The translations under genes were made by a program, and so were the position numbers. Positions 14,942 through 22,823 of a stretch of 64,000 nt of DNA are shown one piece after another. Positions within the stretch are counted from its first letter, which is position 1, and each line of letters opens with the position of its first letter. The stretch is from assembly GCA_934754655.1 (NCBI GenBank), contig CAKVIC010000003.1, positions 101,794-165,793 on the forward strand, in the 5' to 3' direction. This DNA comes from an uncultured Candidatus Melainabacteria bacterium (lineage in GTDB: Bacteria > Cyanobacteriota > Vampirovibrionia > Gastranaerophilales > Gastranaerophilaceae). The notes beneath the pieces were generated by a model, which was given only the letters and a program-made list of their open reading frames with translations, made no database searches and was not told the origin of the DNA.

Positions 14942-16273
14942 TTGACAGAGAAGTTTAGAATACATGGTGGTGAAATTTTACGTGGCGAAGTTTCAATAGA
15001 TGGAGCTAAAAATTCAGTTTTGAAACTTTTGGCTGCAAGTATTTTAGTTAAAGGCTGTGTAAAAATATACAATGTACCTGATTTAACAGATGTTGGCATT
15101 ATGCTTAACGTGTTGTCTGATTTGGGTGCAAAGTTAGATTATAATAAAGTTGAAAAATCAGTAATGATAGATTCAACAAATATTTCTTCCGTAACTGCGA
15201 AATACGAATTAGTTAGCAAAATGCGAGCTTCATTCACAATTTTAGGGGCTTTAATTTCTCGTTGCAGAGAAGCGATTGTTGCTCTTCCTGGCGGATGTGC
15301 AATTGGTGAACGCAGAGTTGATTTTCACATAAAAGGTCTTGAAGCTCTTGGAGCAAAAATTAAAATAGAAAATGGATACGTTCACGCAAAAGCCACAAAA
15401 ATGGTTGGAACAGATATTTGTCTTGATATTCCGTCAGTTGGTGCAACAGAGAACTTGATGTTGGCAGCTGTTACCGCTCAAGGCGCAACAAGAATCCAAA
15501 ATGCAGCTCAAGAGCCTGAAATAGTTGACCTTGCTAACTTTTTAAATGCACTTGGCGCTGATATTTCTGGAGCAGGAACTTCTGAAATAGTTATTAATGG
15601 CGTAAAGATAGAAGATTTACATTCAATTGAATATACAACAATACCGGATAGAATTGAAGCCGGAACTTTTATGGCAGCGGTTGTTGCAACAAAAGGTAAA
15701 GCATTAATCAAAAATATTTATCCGGCACATTTAACTTTTTTCAGCGATAAATTAATACAAATGGGCGCAAATATTAAGCTTGCAGATCCAACGACAATTG
15801 AAGTTAGCTGTAGAAACAGATTAAATTCTATAAATTTTGTAACCCAGCCATATCCGGGATTTCCAACAGATTTACAGGCAATTGCAATGACACTTTTAAC
15901 AACTGCAAATGGCGTTGGAATAATAACAGAAAGCTTGTATGAAAATAGATTTATGCAGGTTCCGGATTTACGTAGAATGGGTGCAGATATTCATCAAGAC
16001 AGAAACCATGCAATTATAAAAGGTGTAAAACATTTAACAGGAGCCACCGTTGCTGCCAGCGATTTACGCGCAGGTGCCGCACTTGTTATTGCAGCTTTAA
16101 TGGCTAGTGGTGAATCAATTGTTGAAAAATTACATCATATTGATAGAGGTTATGACGCGTTTGAAACAAAACTAACAAATTTAGGCGCAAAAATCACAAG
16201 ATTTAATGATGATGTTTACGAAAATGTTATTAATTCAAATACAAAGGGGGTAATAAATGAGTCCCGCTTATAA
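14942..16273 (+). CDS. murA: UDP-N-acetylglucosamine 1-carboxyvinyltransferase MurA
   Basis: MurA adds enolpyruvate from PEP to UDP-GlcNAc, the first committed step of peptidoglycan synthesis. The 443-residue product has DGAKNSVLKLLAAS near the N-terminus (catalytic Lys-Asn), LPGGCAIGERRVD with the fosfomycin-target Cys119, the GATENLMLAAV loop and DLRAGAALVIAALMA near the end. Translation starts at TTG 14942, seven bases after CGGAGGA, and no ATG lies nearby. The 3' end overlaps the next gene by 17 bp. Confidence 0.95.
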   Translation: MTEKFRIHGGEILRGEVSIDGAKNSVLKLLAASILVKGCVKIYNVPDLTDVGIMLNVLSDLGAKLDYNKVEKSVMIDSTNISSVTAKYELVSKMRASFTILGALISRCREAIVALPGGCAIGERRVDFHIKGLEALGAKIKIENGYVHAKATKMVGTDICLDIPSVGATENLMLAAVTAQGATRIQNAAQEPEIVDLANFLNALGADISGAGTSEIVINGVKIEDLHSIEYTTIPDRIEAGTFMAAVVATKGKALIKNIYPAHLTFFSDKLIQMGANIKLADPTTIEVSCRNRLNSINFVTQPYPGFPTDLQAIAMTLLTTANGVGIITESLYENRFMQVPDLRRMGADIHQDRNHAIIKGVKHLTGATVAASDLRAGAALVIAALMASGESIVEKLHHIDRGYDAFETKLTNLGAKITRFNDDVYENVINSNTKGVINESRL

Positions 16274-16589
16274 AAGATGGTATGATCACGATCCAAAACT
16301 TTTAGAAGTAATTGATTTGTTAAAAAATTATCAAGAAGATTTAAGAGAGCATGCGGAAGTTTTTCTAGAAAAATTAGAAGAAAAAGTTTCAAAAGAAGCT
16401 TTGGACAGATTTTATGATTTGGTAAAACCGGTAAATGGTAGTCGTTGGTATGATAAAGATCCAATTATATCAAAGACAGTAGAAATACTACGTGTCGTAC
16501 CACCTGAAGTTCAAAACGCTTGCGCTGAAAGATTTATAGCTGCAATCCGTGAAAAAGGTATTGAATACGAAAGCCCAAATCATAACTAA
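16257..16589 (+). CDS. Small protein with duplicated RWYDxDP motif, unknown
   Basis: The 110-residue soluble helical protein contains two copies of one module: RWYDHDPKLLEVIDLL at residue 7 and RWYDKDPIISKTVEIL at residue 63, each followed by an amphipathic helix ending LEKLEEKV or FIAAIREKG. It probably arose by internal duplication. The ATG overlaps the murA 3' end and follows AAGGGGG, so it is translationally coupled to murA and may act in envelope synthesis. I do not recognise it from other phyla. A strong terminator follows. Confidence 0.8.
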   Translation: MSPAYKRWYDHDPKLLEVIDLLKNYQEDLREHAEVFLEKLEEKVSKEALDRFYDLVKPVNGSRWYDKDPIISKTVEILRVVPPEVQNACAERFIAAIREKGIEYESPNHN

Positions 16590-16606
16590 TAAAAATTTAT
16601 ATAATC

Positions 16607-16649
16607 AAAAACCTCACTTCAATAGTATATTGAAGTGAGGTTTTATTTT
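16607..16649 (+). terminator. Intrinsic terminator of the murA unit
   Basis: AACCTCACTTCAATA pairs with TATTGAAGTGAGGTT over a 3-nt loop (GTA), followed by TTATTTT. Very stable. Confidence 0.9.
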
Positions 16650-16781
16650 CAAACCATTCCACCAGATTTTATTTAAGTTTACCAAAAATCCCAGCTCTTT
16701 TGTGTTTGCAAGGAAAATAATAGTTTTTCCGCATCTTTTTTTATTAAGTTTTTTATATTTTTATTAACATTTGTAAAAATA

Positions 16782-16823
16782 TTGACAAAATGTGTTTACA
16801 TTTTTATCTAGGCTTGCAATAAT
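16782..16823 (+). promoter_or_regulatory. Promoter region of flagellin
   Basis: TTTACA (16795-16800), 17 bp spacer, TGC-AATAAT (16815-16823): extended -10. An overlapping perfect TTGACA lies at 16782-16787, 17 bp before TATCTA. No sigma28 motif (TAAA...GCCGATAA) is seen in 16650-17081. Confidence 0.5.
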
Positions 16824-16829
16824 GATGGT

Positions 16830-17081
16830 GTAAGAAGTATATATCTAAAATCTAATAAGTATTACATGGAATGTAATTTTACAAGCGAACGGAATTCATG
16901 CTTGTGTAAATGTGTAGTCAACGTATAACTTGTTAGAAATCGTTTAAAAAGGACAGAGTTAATACCGGTATGCGTAATGCATGTCGGCTAAATAGTGGTG
17001 GGTAAAAACCAAAAAAATTGTTGTGCAAGGAAAGCGCAACAACAAACGTACGTATCGAAAAAAGAGAAAGGAGATCCAACT
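16830..17081 (+). ncRNA. Structured flagellin 5' leader, class unknown
   Basis: About 250 nt lie between the predicted start and the flagellin ATG. Four hairpins can be drawn: ATTACAT-GGA-ATGTAAT (16861-16877), TTTACAAGC...GCTTGTGTAAA (16878-16910), CCGGTATGC-GTAAT-GCATGTCGG (16965-16987, 9 bp with G-U pairs) and TTGTTGTGC...GCGCAACAA (17018-17042). AAAGGAGA follows just before the ATG. I compared it with my memory of c-di-GMP-I and -II riboswitches and see no conserved core. Confidence 0.5.
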
Positions 17082-18122
17082 ATGCCACTTACAATCAACA
17101 CAAACATTTCCTCAATTATTGCACAGAGGAACTTAAGCAGTGCGACCAATTCTTTAAACAACTCATTAGAAAGAATGTCTACTGGTTACAAAATTAATCA
17201 CGCTTCTGACAACGCAGCAGGTTATTCAATTGCTAATTTGTGGAAAACTCAATTAGGTTCACTTGACGTAGCAGCTGACAACGCTGCAACCGGAGCGGAT
17301 ATGCTTACAACAGCAGAAGAAACATATTCATTACTAACTTCTCACTTACAACGTGTTCGTGATTTGACAGAACAAGCTGCAAACGGAACTTATGGTTCAC
17401 AATCATTAAGAGCAATTCAATCTGAAATTCAATCACGTTTAAAAGAAATTAGCAGAATCTCTTCAAATTCAGAATTTAATGGTATTAAGCTTATGGCTTA
17501 TGATACAGCGGTTGGCGCAGACAATTCTGATGTTGGTATGACAGCTAATGGTATTAGTTTACAAGTCGGACTTTATGCAAACGAAAACAGCCAAATCAAT
17601 TTAAAAGTTGATTTATTTACCAACGCAAGTGTTAGCGGTTTGTTTAAGTCATTATTAGGTGAAACACTTGATGGTACTGCAACACTACAAAATATGCTAA
17701 ACCATGCAACAAAAGGCGGAACTTTCGGCGACACATTAAATTCTGATGACGGATTAAATGTTTTTGCCGCAGCATGTTCTGGTTTGAAATATGACTCAAC
17801 AGACGGTTCTTTCATATTAAGAAATGGCGCTGCAGATGCCGGTTTTGAAACAAAAGAAATGTTAAAATTTATTGATAGTGCAATCAATGATATTTCAGAT
17901 AGAGTAACAAAAATAGGTGCAGCACAAAACCGTGTTTCATCTGCAGTTGAAGCCCTTGATGTACAATCACAAAATTTAACTTCATCTCTATCTACATTAC
18001 GCGATACTGATATTGCAACAGAATCTTCTTCTTATGTTCAATCTCAAATATTGCAACAAGCTGCGGCCACATTGCTCGCAACAGCTAACCAAACTCCAAG
18101 TATCGCACTTAATTTGATTTAG
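17082..18122 (+). CDS. fliC: Flagellin
   Basis: The 346-residue filament subunit has canonical D0/D1 ends: LTINTNISSIIAQRNLSS and LERMSTGYKINHASDNAAGYSIA at the N-terminus, and RVSSAVEALDVQSQNL with ATLLATANQTPSIALNLI at the C-terminus. The segment LQRVRDLTEQAANGT matches the conserved D1 site that TLR5 recognises. The variable centre is short (about 150-270), so a bare filament is likely. The start is the ATG at 17082 behind AAAGGAGA; the frame runs open upstream through the leader. Monocistronic, with its own terminator. It is secreted by the flagellar export apparatus. Confidence 0.95.
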   Translation: MPLTINTNISSIIAQRNLSSATNSLNNSLERMSTGYKINHASDNAAGYSIANLWKTQLGSLDVAADNAATGADMLTTAEETYSLLTSHLQRVRDLTEQAANGTYGSQSLRAIQSEIQSRLKEISRISSNSEFNGIKLMAYDTAVGADNSDVGMTANGISLQVGLYANENSQINLKVDLFTNASVSGLFKSLLGETLDGTATLQNMLNHATKGGTFGDTLNSDDGLNVFAAACSGLKYDSTDGSFILRNGAADAGFETKEMLKFIDSAINDISDRVTKIGAAQNRVSSAVEALDVQSQNLTSSLSTLRDTDIATESSSYVQSQILQQAAATLLATANQTPSIALNLI

Positions 18123-18176
18123 GAAAAAGTTATGAATAATTTAATAAATGCAAGTTGATTGATTAGTGGATATGTA

Positions 18177-18222
18177 TGTGGCGCGGAACTTTTAAAAAAA
18201 GTTCCGCGCCACAATTTTATTT
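18177..18222 (+). terminator. Intrinsic terminator of flagellin
   Basis: TGTGGCGCGGAACTTTT pairs with AAAAGTTCCGCGCCACA (18197-18213) and is followed by ATTTTATTT. One of the strongest hairpins in the window. Confidence 0.92.
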
Positions 18223-18225
18223 ACT

Positions 18226-18254
18226 CAAAAAAAATCGGAACTTTCGCCCCGATT
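18226..18254 (-). terminator. Terminator of the 97-residue minus-strand gene
   Basis: AATCGG (18233-18238) and CCGATT (18249-18254) form a 6-bp stem; on the minus strand eight T follow. It lies about 100 bp past the stop. Confidence 0.6.
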
Positions 18255-18357
18255 AATTTGTTTTTTCTCTCTTCTTATGTACTCTTCTCGTATTTTGCCT
18301 CGTGTGTTTATTTGTATTTTATACTCTCTTTTTTGTCCTCGGTTTATCTAACGTCTA

Positions 18358-18651
18358 TTAAGCCTTTGCTTCGTTTTTCTCATTTACTTTATTTTGCTCT
18401 TCTTTTTCTTTTTCTTTATCTACTTCTTCATTATTTTTCTCAATTTCAGCTGTATACATTGTTGCAAATTGAGCATATAAATCTTCATCATCTAAAATCC
18501 CTTCTATTGGAATATCAGCTTCATCTTGCCCAACAGCATTATTATATTCTTTTAACATTTTTAAATCTCGAGCTTCTTTTTCATCAAACCGTAGACCAAT
18601 TTGCTTAATAATAAATTTTTTCAATAATTGTGTGTTAATATTAGTGCTCAT
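18358..18651 (-). CDS. Small charged protein, unknown
   Basis: The 97-residue soluble protein begins MSTNINTQLLKKFIIKQIGLRFDEKEARDL, has an acidic middle (DEADIPIEGILDDEDLYAQ) and ends in a Lys/Glu-rich helix (VDKEKEKEEQNKVNEKNEAKA). The ATG follows AAAGGAAC. The long open frame on the opposite strand is Phe/Leu/Tyr-rich nonsense typical of antisense reading, which supports this strand. It has its own promoter and terminator. No family recognised. It sits between flagellin and a metallopeptidase-like gene. Confidence 0.7.
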   Translation of the reverse strand: MSTNINTQLLKKFIIKQIGLRFDEKEARDLKMLKEYNNAVGQDEADIPIEGILDDEDLYAQFATMYTAEIEKNNEEVDKEKEKEEQNKVNEKNEAKA

Positions 18652-18680
18652 TTTTTGTTCCTTTTTTCTTACGTCTTACA

Positions 18681-18709
18681 TATATATAAAGTATATAAAA
18701 ACTTTTCAA
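18681..18709 (-). promoter_or_regulatory. Promoter of the 97-residue gene
   Basis: Minus strand TTGAAA (18709-18704), 17 bp spacer, TATATA (18686-18681). Confidence 0.5.
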
Positions 18710-18819
18710 TTTCAATTTGGCTAAAATTTGTTACAAAACTTAATATTTTCTTTAAAAAAACGCAATTTTCTTATATAAAATGTTTTAATATATATAATTA
18801 GACTGACGTTGGTGTAGGT

Positions 18820-19647
18820 ATGACTCTAAACAATTCTACTCAAAAATATGGAAATGATTATGTATATGTTAACCCATCTTCTGGTGGGGCATATAAAGGC
18901 TACTATTTATCGCTTGCAGCTTCTGGTCTTATTTCTAGTACATTACCACTGTTTTCAAAACCATTTATGAAACAAGTTCCTAAAGAACACGCAAACAATG
19001 AGTTATACAGAGATTATTTAGACAAAGCTCTTGAAAAATCAGGCCTAAAAAAACAGGGTGTACGATTTGTACACGAAGAAATGCCAAAATTTAAAGTAAA
19101 CATGCAATATGTTGAAAATGCAGACACAAAAGCCGGTTTAAACGCATTTTACAAGCCGGCAGAAAAAACTATTCATATAAATAAAGATAAAATTTGCATT
19201 GCAGGATTTCATGAAATCGGTCACGCAATGAATCATTTACAAAGTAAATTTGGTAAAGCTTTACAAAAAATGCGTGGCATCGGCTACACAGTTAGTGGCA
19301 TAATGGGGATGATTGCTTTGATTTCAAATCGCAAACCTCGTGATGAAAAACGAGGTGTAATGAGCTTTTTGCAAGATAATTGCGCAAAAATCACATTTAT
19401 AAGTATGTTACCACTTGTTATAGAAGAAGCCTTAGCTACACATAAAGGGCTTAAACTTGCAAAACAAAGTGGAATGAAAGCTCTTGAAATGAAACATTTA
19501 AAAAAATTCTACGGAAAAGCTTTATTAACATACATCGGTCGTACACTTGTTACAACGGCAGGAGTTTGGGTAACAAATAAAATTATGGATAAATTCACAC
19601 GACCTAAAAAAGTTTATATTAACCCAAATTGGGAAACTCAAGCTTAA
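18820..19647 (+). CDS. Membrane-associated HExxH metallopeptidase-like protein
   Basis: The 275-residue protein has the zinc motif FHEIGHAMNHL (His131, Glu132, His135), and a candidate third ligand in IEEALATHKGLKLAK (Glu202/203), the gluzincin arrangement. Hydrophobic segments flank the active site (about 27-45, 155-170 and 192-205), so it may lie in or on the membrane. The substrate is unknown. The ATG at 18820 is preceded by only a weak GTAGG. No adjacent gene reads in the same direction closely enough to suggest an operon. A true active protease is an inference from the motif. Confidence 0.7.
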   Translation: MTLNNSTQKYGNDYVYVNPSSGGAYKGYYLSLAASGLISSTLPLFSKPFMKQVPKEHANNELYRDYLDKALEKSGLKKQGVRFVHEEMPKFKVNMQYVENADTKAGLNAFYKPAEKTIHINKDKICIAGFHEIGHAMNHLQSKFGKALQKMRGIGYTVSGIMGMIALISNRKPRDEKRGVMSFLQDNCAKITFISMLPLVIEEALATHKGLKLAKQSGMKALEMKHLKKFYGKALLTYIGRTLVTTAGVWVTNKIMDKFTRPKKVYINPNWETQA

Positions 19648-19799
19648 AAGCCTATAATACCTGCATCACAAACTTTATTTAAATTTAGTTGTAAACAAAA
19701 ATAGACCATTGGATTAATCCTGTTGTCAAAATTTACACCTTATGGTTGATGTTTATAGAATATATATAAATTAAACTACTAGTGTAGACTATGGAGAGA

Positions 19800-19837
19800 G
19801 GGTGTAAGTACCCAAAATAAATAATTTTGGTATACAC
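19800..19837 (+). promoter_or_regulatory. Leader hairpin upstream of the rod/ring flagellar operon
   Basis: CCAAAAT (19812-19818) pairs with ATTTTGG (19824-19830), extended by GTGTA/TACAC (19802-19806 with 19833-19837). An alternative GGGT/ACCC hairpin (19800-19813) uses the same left arm. A possible promoter TTTACA-16 bp-TATAGA lies about 90 bp upstream. The 238-bp gap before the slt gene holds nothing else. Confidence 0.45.
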
Positions 19838-19885
19838 TTTCGAGGTTATAACGGTAAGTAAAATTAATAAAAAGGAGAGCGAAAG

Positions 19886-20434
19886 GTGCAGCTTTCGAGC
19901 TTAGATATTACATTAAGACGTATTAATATGATTGAAAACCAATTTCAATCTCTAGTATCTTATGCTCAAAAGCCTGATGCAGACTTTCAAAAAATTCTTG
20001 ATACAAAAGTTCAGAATTCACAAAATCCAACTAAAACTTCAAGAAGTGAGATTAATGACTTAATTTCAAAATACGCTGATAAAAATGGTTTAGATGAAGA
20101 TTTTGTAAAAGCTGTTATCAATCAAGAATCAGGATTCAATCCTAATGCGACTTCTCATTGCGGAGCAATGGGGCTTATGCAACTAATGCCGTCTACTGCA
20201 CAAGGACTTGGTGTTACAAACGCATACGATGCAGAGCAAAACATTGAAGGAGGAACAAAATACTTGAAAGGATTGATGGATAGATTTGGAAATGATAAAT
20301 CTTTAGCATTAGCAGCATACAACGCAGGTCCTAATGCTGTTAAAAAATATGGTGGAATTCCACCTTATGCCGAAACAAAAAACTATGTTAAAAATGTTTT
20401 GAGTAAATACGATACTTATAAAGGAGCTAACTAA
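19886..20434 (+). CDS. Lytic transglycosylase (SLT domain) of the flagellar operon
   Basis: The 182-residue product carries a complete soluble-lytic-transglycosylase domain: NQESGFNPNATS with catalytic Glu81, GAMGLMQLMPSTAQGLG, and ALAAYNAGPNAVKKYGGIPPYAET. It cleaves peptidoglycan to open a path for the flagellar rod, the job done by the C-terminal domain of FlgJ in some proteobacteria. FlgJ here (24 kb) lacks that domain, so this gene supplies it. The start is GTG 19886 after AAGGAGAG. No signal peptide is visible, so export via the flagellar apparatus is plausible. It overlaps flgF by 1-2 bp. Confidence 0.88.
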   Translation: MQLSSLDITLRRINMIENQFQSLVSYAQKPDADFQKILDTKVQNSQNPTKTSRSEINDLISKYADKNGLDEDFVKAVINQESGFNPNATSHCGAMGLMQLMPSTAQGLGVTNAYDAEQNIEGGTKYLKGLMDRFGNDKSLALAAYNAGPNAVKKYGGIPPYAETKNYVKNVLSKYDTYKGAN

Positions 20435-21255
20435 TGATTACGAGAAGTTTAGAATCTTGCGCAAAAGGCATGGTTGCTCTTTTAGATATGAACGATAACA
20501 TTGCAAACAATCTTTCAAATGTAAATACTTACGGCTTTAAAAAAGGTTCATTAAGATTTAAAGATGTTATGCAATCAGCTGTGTATTCTCAAGAAGGTTC
20601 AATTTTAAGAAACAATACGAGTAGACCTTTAGGTAATATAAGTTTAGGTTCACAATCTTTTGAATATGTGCATGATTTTTCACAAGGAGCATTACAAAAA
20701 ACTACAAACCCTTATGATGTTGCAATAGAAGGTGACGGTTTCTTTAAAATTCAAGATATTGATGGAAAAATTGCGTACACAAGAAATGGTTCTTTTTGTG
20801 TAAACGATCAACAATTTTTGGTAACAAAACAAGGAGAGTATGTTCTTGATGTAAATAACAGACGTATCAGAATGGTTCCTGAAGATTTTGACCCTGAAGT
20901 TATCAGAGATAAATTTGAAATTGTTATCGGTGAAAGCGGTAACATTGAAATGAATTCTTATAACCAAAAGTATCCAATGCAAACAATTGGTATTTTTGAT
21001 TTTTCAGACAAAGAAGATTTGTTTGAAGTTGGCGATACAAAGTTTGTCCCAAGAGATACTATTAACAATCCGGAATTAAGAGCAGAAAAGTTTTCTGTTC
21101 AACAAAATATGTTGGAATTATCAAACTCAAATGTAATAAGAGAAATGATTAATACAATACAGACTTCAAGAAATTACGAATCTTTAGCAAAAGTAGTTTC
21201 TACAAACAATGAGCTTTTACAAACAGCCGTTTCGGTTGGACGTTTAAGAACATAG
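20434..21255 (+). CDS. flgF: Flagellar basal-body rod protein FlgF
   Basis: The 273-residue product has the rod/hook N-terminal motif DMNDNIANNLSNVNTYGFKKG, a central DVAIEGDGFFKIQD, and a C-terminal LELSNSNVIREMINTIQTSRNYES helix shared by axial proteins. Position directly before FlgG, and the first residues MITRSLESCAKGM, fit the proximal rod protein FlgF. It assembles into the rod in the periplasm after export. FlgF and FlgG are paralogues; the assignment rests on order and on FlgG being the better match for the second copy. Confidence 0.85.
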   Translation: MITRSLESCAKGMVALLDMNDNIANNLSNVNTYGFKKGSLRFKDVMQSAVYSQEGSILRNNTSRPLGNISLGSQSFEYVHDFSQGALQKTTNPYDVAIEGDGFFKIQDIDGKIAYTRNGSFCVNDQQFLVTKQGEYVLDVNNRRIRMVPEDFDPEVIRDKFEIVIGESGNIEMNSYNQKYPMQTIGIFDFSDKEDLFEVGDTKFVPRDTINNPELRAEKFSVQQNMLELSNSNVIREMINTIQTSRNYESLAKVVSTNNELLQTAVSVGRLRT

Positions 21256-21284
21256 TAAAAATATAACGCGGGAGAGGAAATAAA

Positions 21285-22070
21285 ATGTTAAGAGCTTTAA
21301 CAACAGCAGCAACAGGTATGATTGCACAACAAAACTATCTTGACGTAATTGCGAACAATGTTGCAAACGTAAACACAACAGGCTTCAAAAAATCAAGAAT
21401 TGAATTTCAAGATTTATTATCACAAGCGTCAAGAACTCCTGGTGCTTTAATGAACCAAGGTACATATCAACCGGTTGGTATTGAAATCGGATTAGGTGTA
21501 AAAACCGCCGCTACCACAAGAGTATTTACCCAAGGTGTTGCAATTTCTACCGGCAGACAACTTGATATTGAAATTGAGGGTGAAGGCTTTTTACAAGTTA
21601 TGAAAGAAGATGGTTCTTTAGCGTATACTCGCGATGGTTGTTTACAAGTTGATTCATTGGGTCAATTATGTACTAACGACGGGCTTTTAATACAACCGTC
21701 TGTTTCAATACCTCGTGATGCTACAGAAATTACGATTACCCAAGATGGTAATATTTCTGTGACACTTCCAGGGCAAACCCAACAATCTATTGTAGGTTCT
21801 CTACAGTTAGTAAAATTCCAAAACCCTTCTGGCCTACTATCTATTGGTCATAACCTTTATAAGGAAACACAAGCTTCAGGGAATCCAGTTCAAGATACTC
21901 CGGGACAAAACGGTTTAGGCTTAATTCAACAATGTATGTTAGAAGGCTCAAACGTTCAAATAGTAGATGAACTTGTTGGTTTGATTAAAGCAGAACGTGC
22001 ATTTGAATCTAATTCAAAATTGATTAATTCTTCAAGCAATATCTTGCAAGTAACAAATAATATGGCATAA
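21285..22070 (+). CDS. flgG: Flagellar distal rod protein FlgG
   Basis: The 261-residue product begins MLRALTTAATGMIAQQNYLDVIANNVANVNTTGFKKSR, almost textbook FlgG. The central DIEIEGEGFLQVMKEDGSLAYTRDG is also present, and the C-terminus has MLEGSNVQIVDELVGLIKAERAFESNSKLI. It forms the distal rod that passes through the P and L rings encoded just downstream. The Shine-Dalgarno is GGGAGAGG. It sits between flgF and flgA in the same operon. Confidence 0.95.
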   Translation: MLRALTTAATGMIAQQNYLDVIANNVANVNTTGFKKSRIEFQDLLSQASRTPGALMNQGTYQPVGIEIGLGVKTAATTRVFTQGVAISTGRQLDIEIEGEGFLQVMKEDGSLAYTRDGCLQVDSLGQLCTNDGLLIQPSVSIPRDATEITITQDGNISVTLPGQTQQSIVGSLQLVKFQNPSGLLSIGHNLYKETQASGNPVQDTPGQNGLGLIQQCMLEGSNVQIVDELVGLIKAERAFESNSKLINSSSNILQVTNNMA

Positions 22071-22083
22071 AAAAGGTAATTTA

Positions 22084-22788
22084 ATGAAAAGACTTTTAGC
22101 AACAATTTTAACAATGATAATAATGGTTATGAGCGCACAAGCTCAAACCGTTACTTCTGCTGAAGTTAAAAATGAGGTTGCTAAAATTTTAGAAAAATCA
22201 TATAAAAACCTTACTTCCGGTGATATTCAAGTAAAAATTATTGCAACACCTTTTGCACAACTGAGTTTACCGGATGGAAAAATAACTTACAAAATTGTAC
22301 AAGGCGGAGAAAAAATTATTCCGCGTGACATAAAAAGAGTAGATGTCTATGTTAATAATGCATTTGTAAAAACTTTAAATTTACCGGCACAAACTTCTGT
22401 ATTTAAAGAAGTTTTAGTCGCAAGTGATTATATAAATCGAGAACAAGCGATAAATAAAGAAACCACAATAATTAAAAAAATTGATGTTTCATTAAGAGCT
22501 GATTACGTTTTAACAGAAAATGTTTTAGACAAAGAAATGTCTGCTAAAAAAGCCTTTCAAAAAGGTGAAGTAATTGATAAAAGATTTGTAAAAATGCGCC
22601 CAGATGTTGAAAGAAATAACGATGTAAGAATCTTTTTCGTGTCAAACGGAGCAGTCATGATTACGATAGACGGAACAGCCATGGCAGATGGAATGACAGG
22701 CGATTATGTAAACGTAGAAAATCGAAATTATAAAAAAGTTTATAAAGGAAAAGTTATTGGAGAAAATCGAGTTTTAGTAAATATTTAA
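22084..22788 (+). CDS. flgA: P-ring assembly chaperone FlgA
   Basis: FlgA is the periplasmic chaperone for P-ring assembly. The 234-residue product has a Sec signal peptide (MKRLLATILTMIIMVMSAQA) and a C-terminal SAF-like domain with AFQKGEVIDKRFVKMRP and MADGMTGDYVNVENRNYKKVYKGKVI, the usual FlgA pattern. It is placed immediately before flgI, its client, and 13 bp after flgG. The N-terminal half is divergent, as is usual for the family. Confidence 0.88.
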   Translation: MKRLLATILTMIIMVMSAQAQTVTSAEVKNEVAKILEKSYKNLTSGDIQVKIIATPFAQLSLPDGKITYKIVQGGEKIIPRDIKRVDVYVNNAFVKTLNLPAQTSVFKEVLVASDYINREQAINKETTIIKKIDVSLRADYVLTENVLDKEMSAKKAFQKGEVIDKRFVKMRPDVERNNDVRIFFVSNGAVMITIDGTAMADGMTGDYVNVENRNYKKVYKGKVIGENRVLVNI

Positions 22789-22823
22789 AACAAATAAAAT
22801 TTTTTGGGGAAAAGGTAAGTATT

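Noticed and set aside
16830..17081. c-di-GMP riboswitch in the flagellin leader
   Set aside because: No match to the conserved core of class I or class II as I know them; kept only as an unknown structured leader.
18159..18608. 149-codon + strand frame after flagellin
   Set aside because: It runs through the flagellin terminator and is Phe/Leu/Tyr-rich, the typical shadow of the Lys/Glu-rich gene on the other strand.
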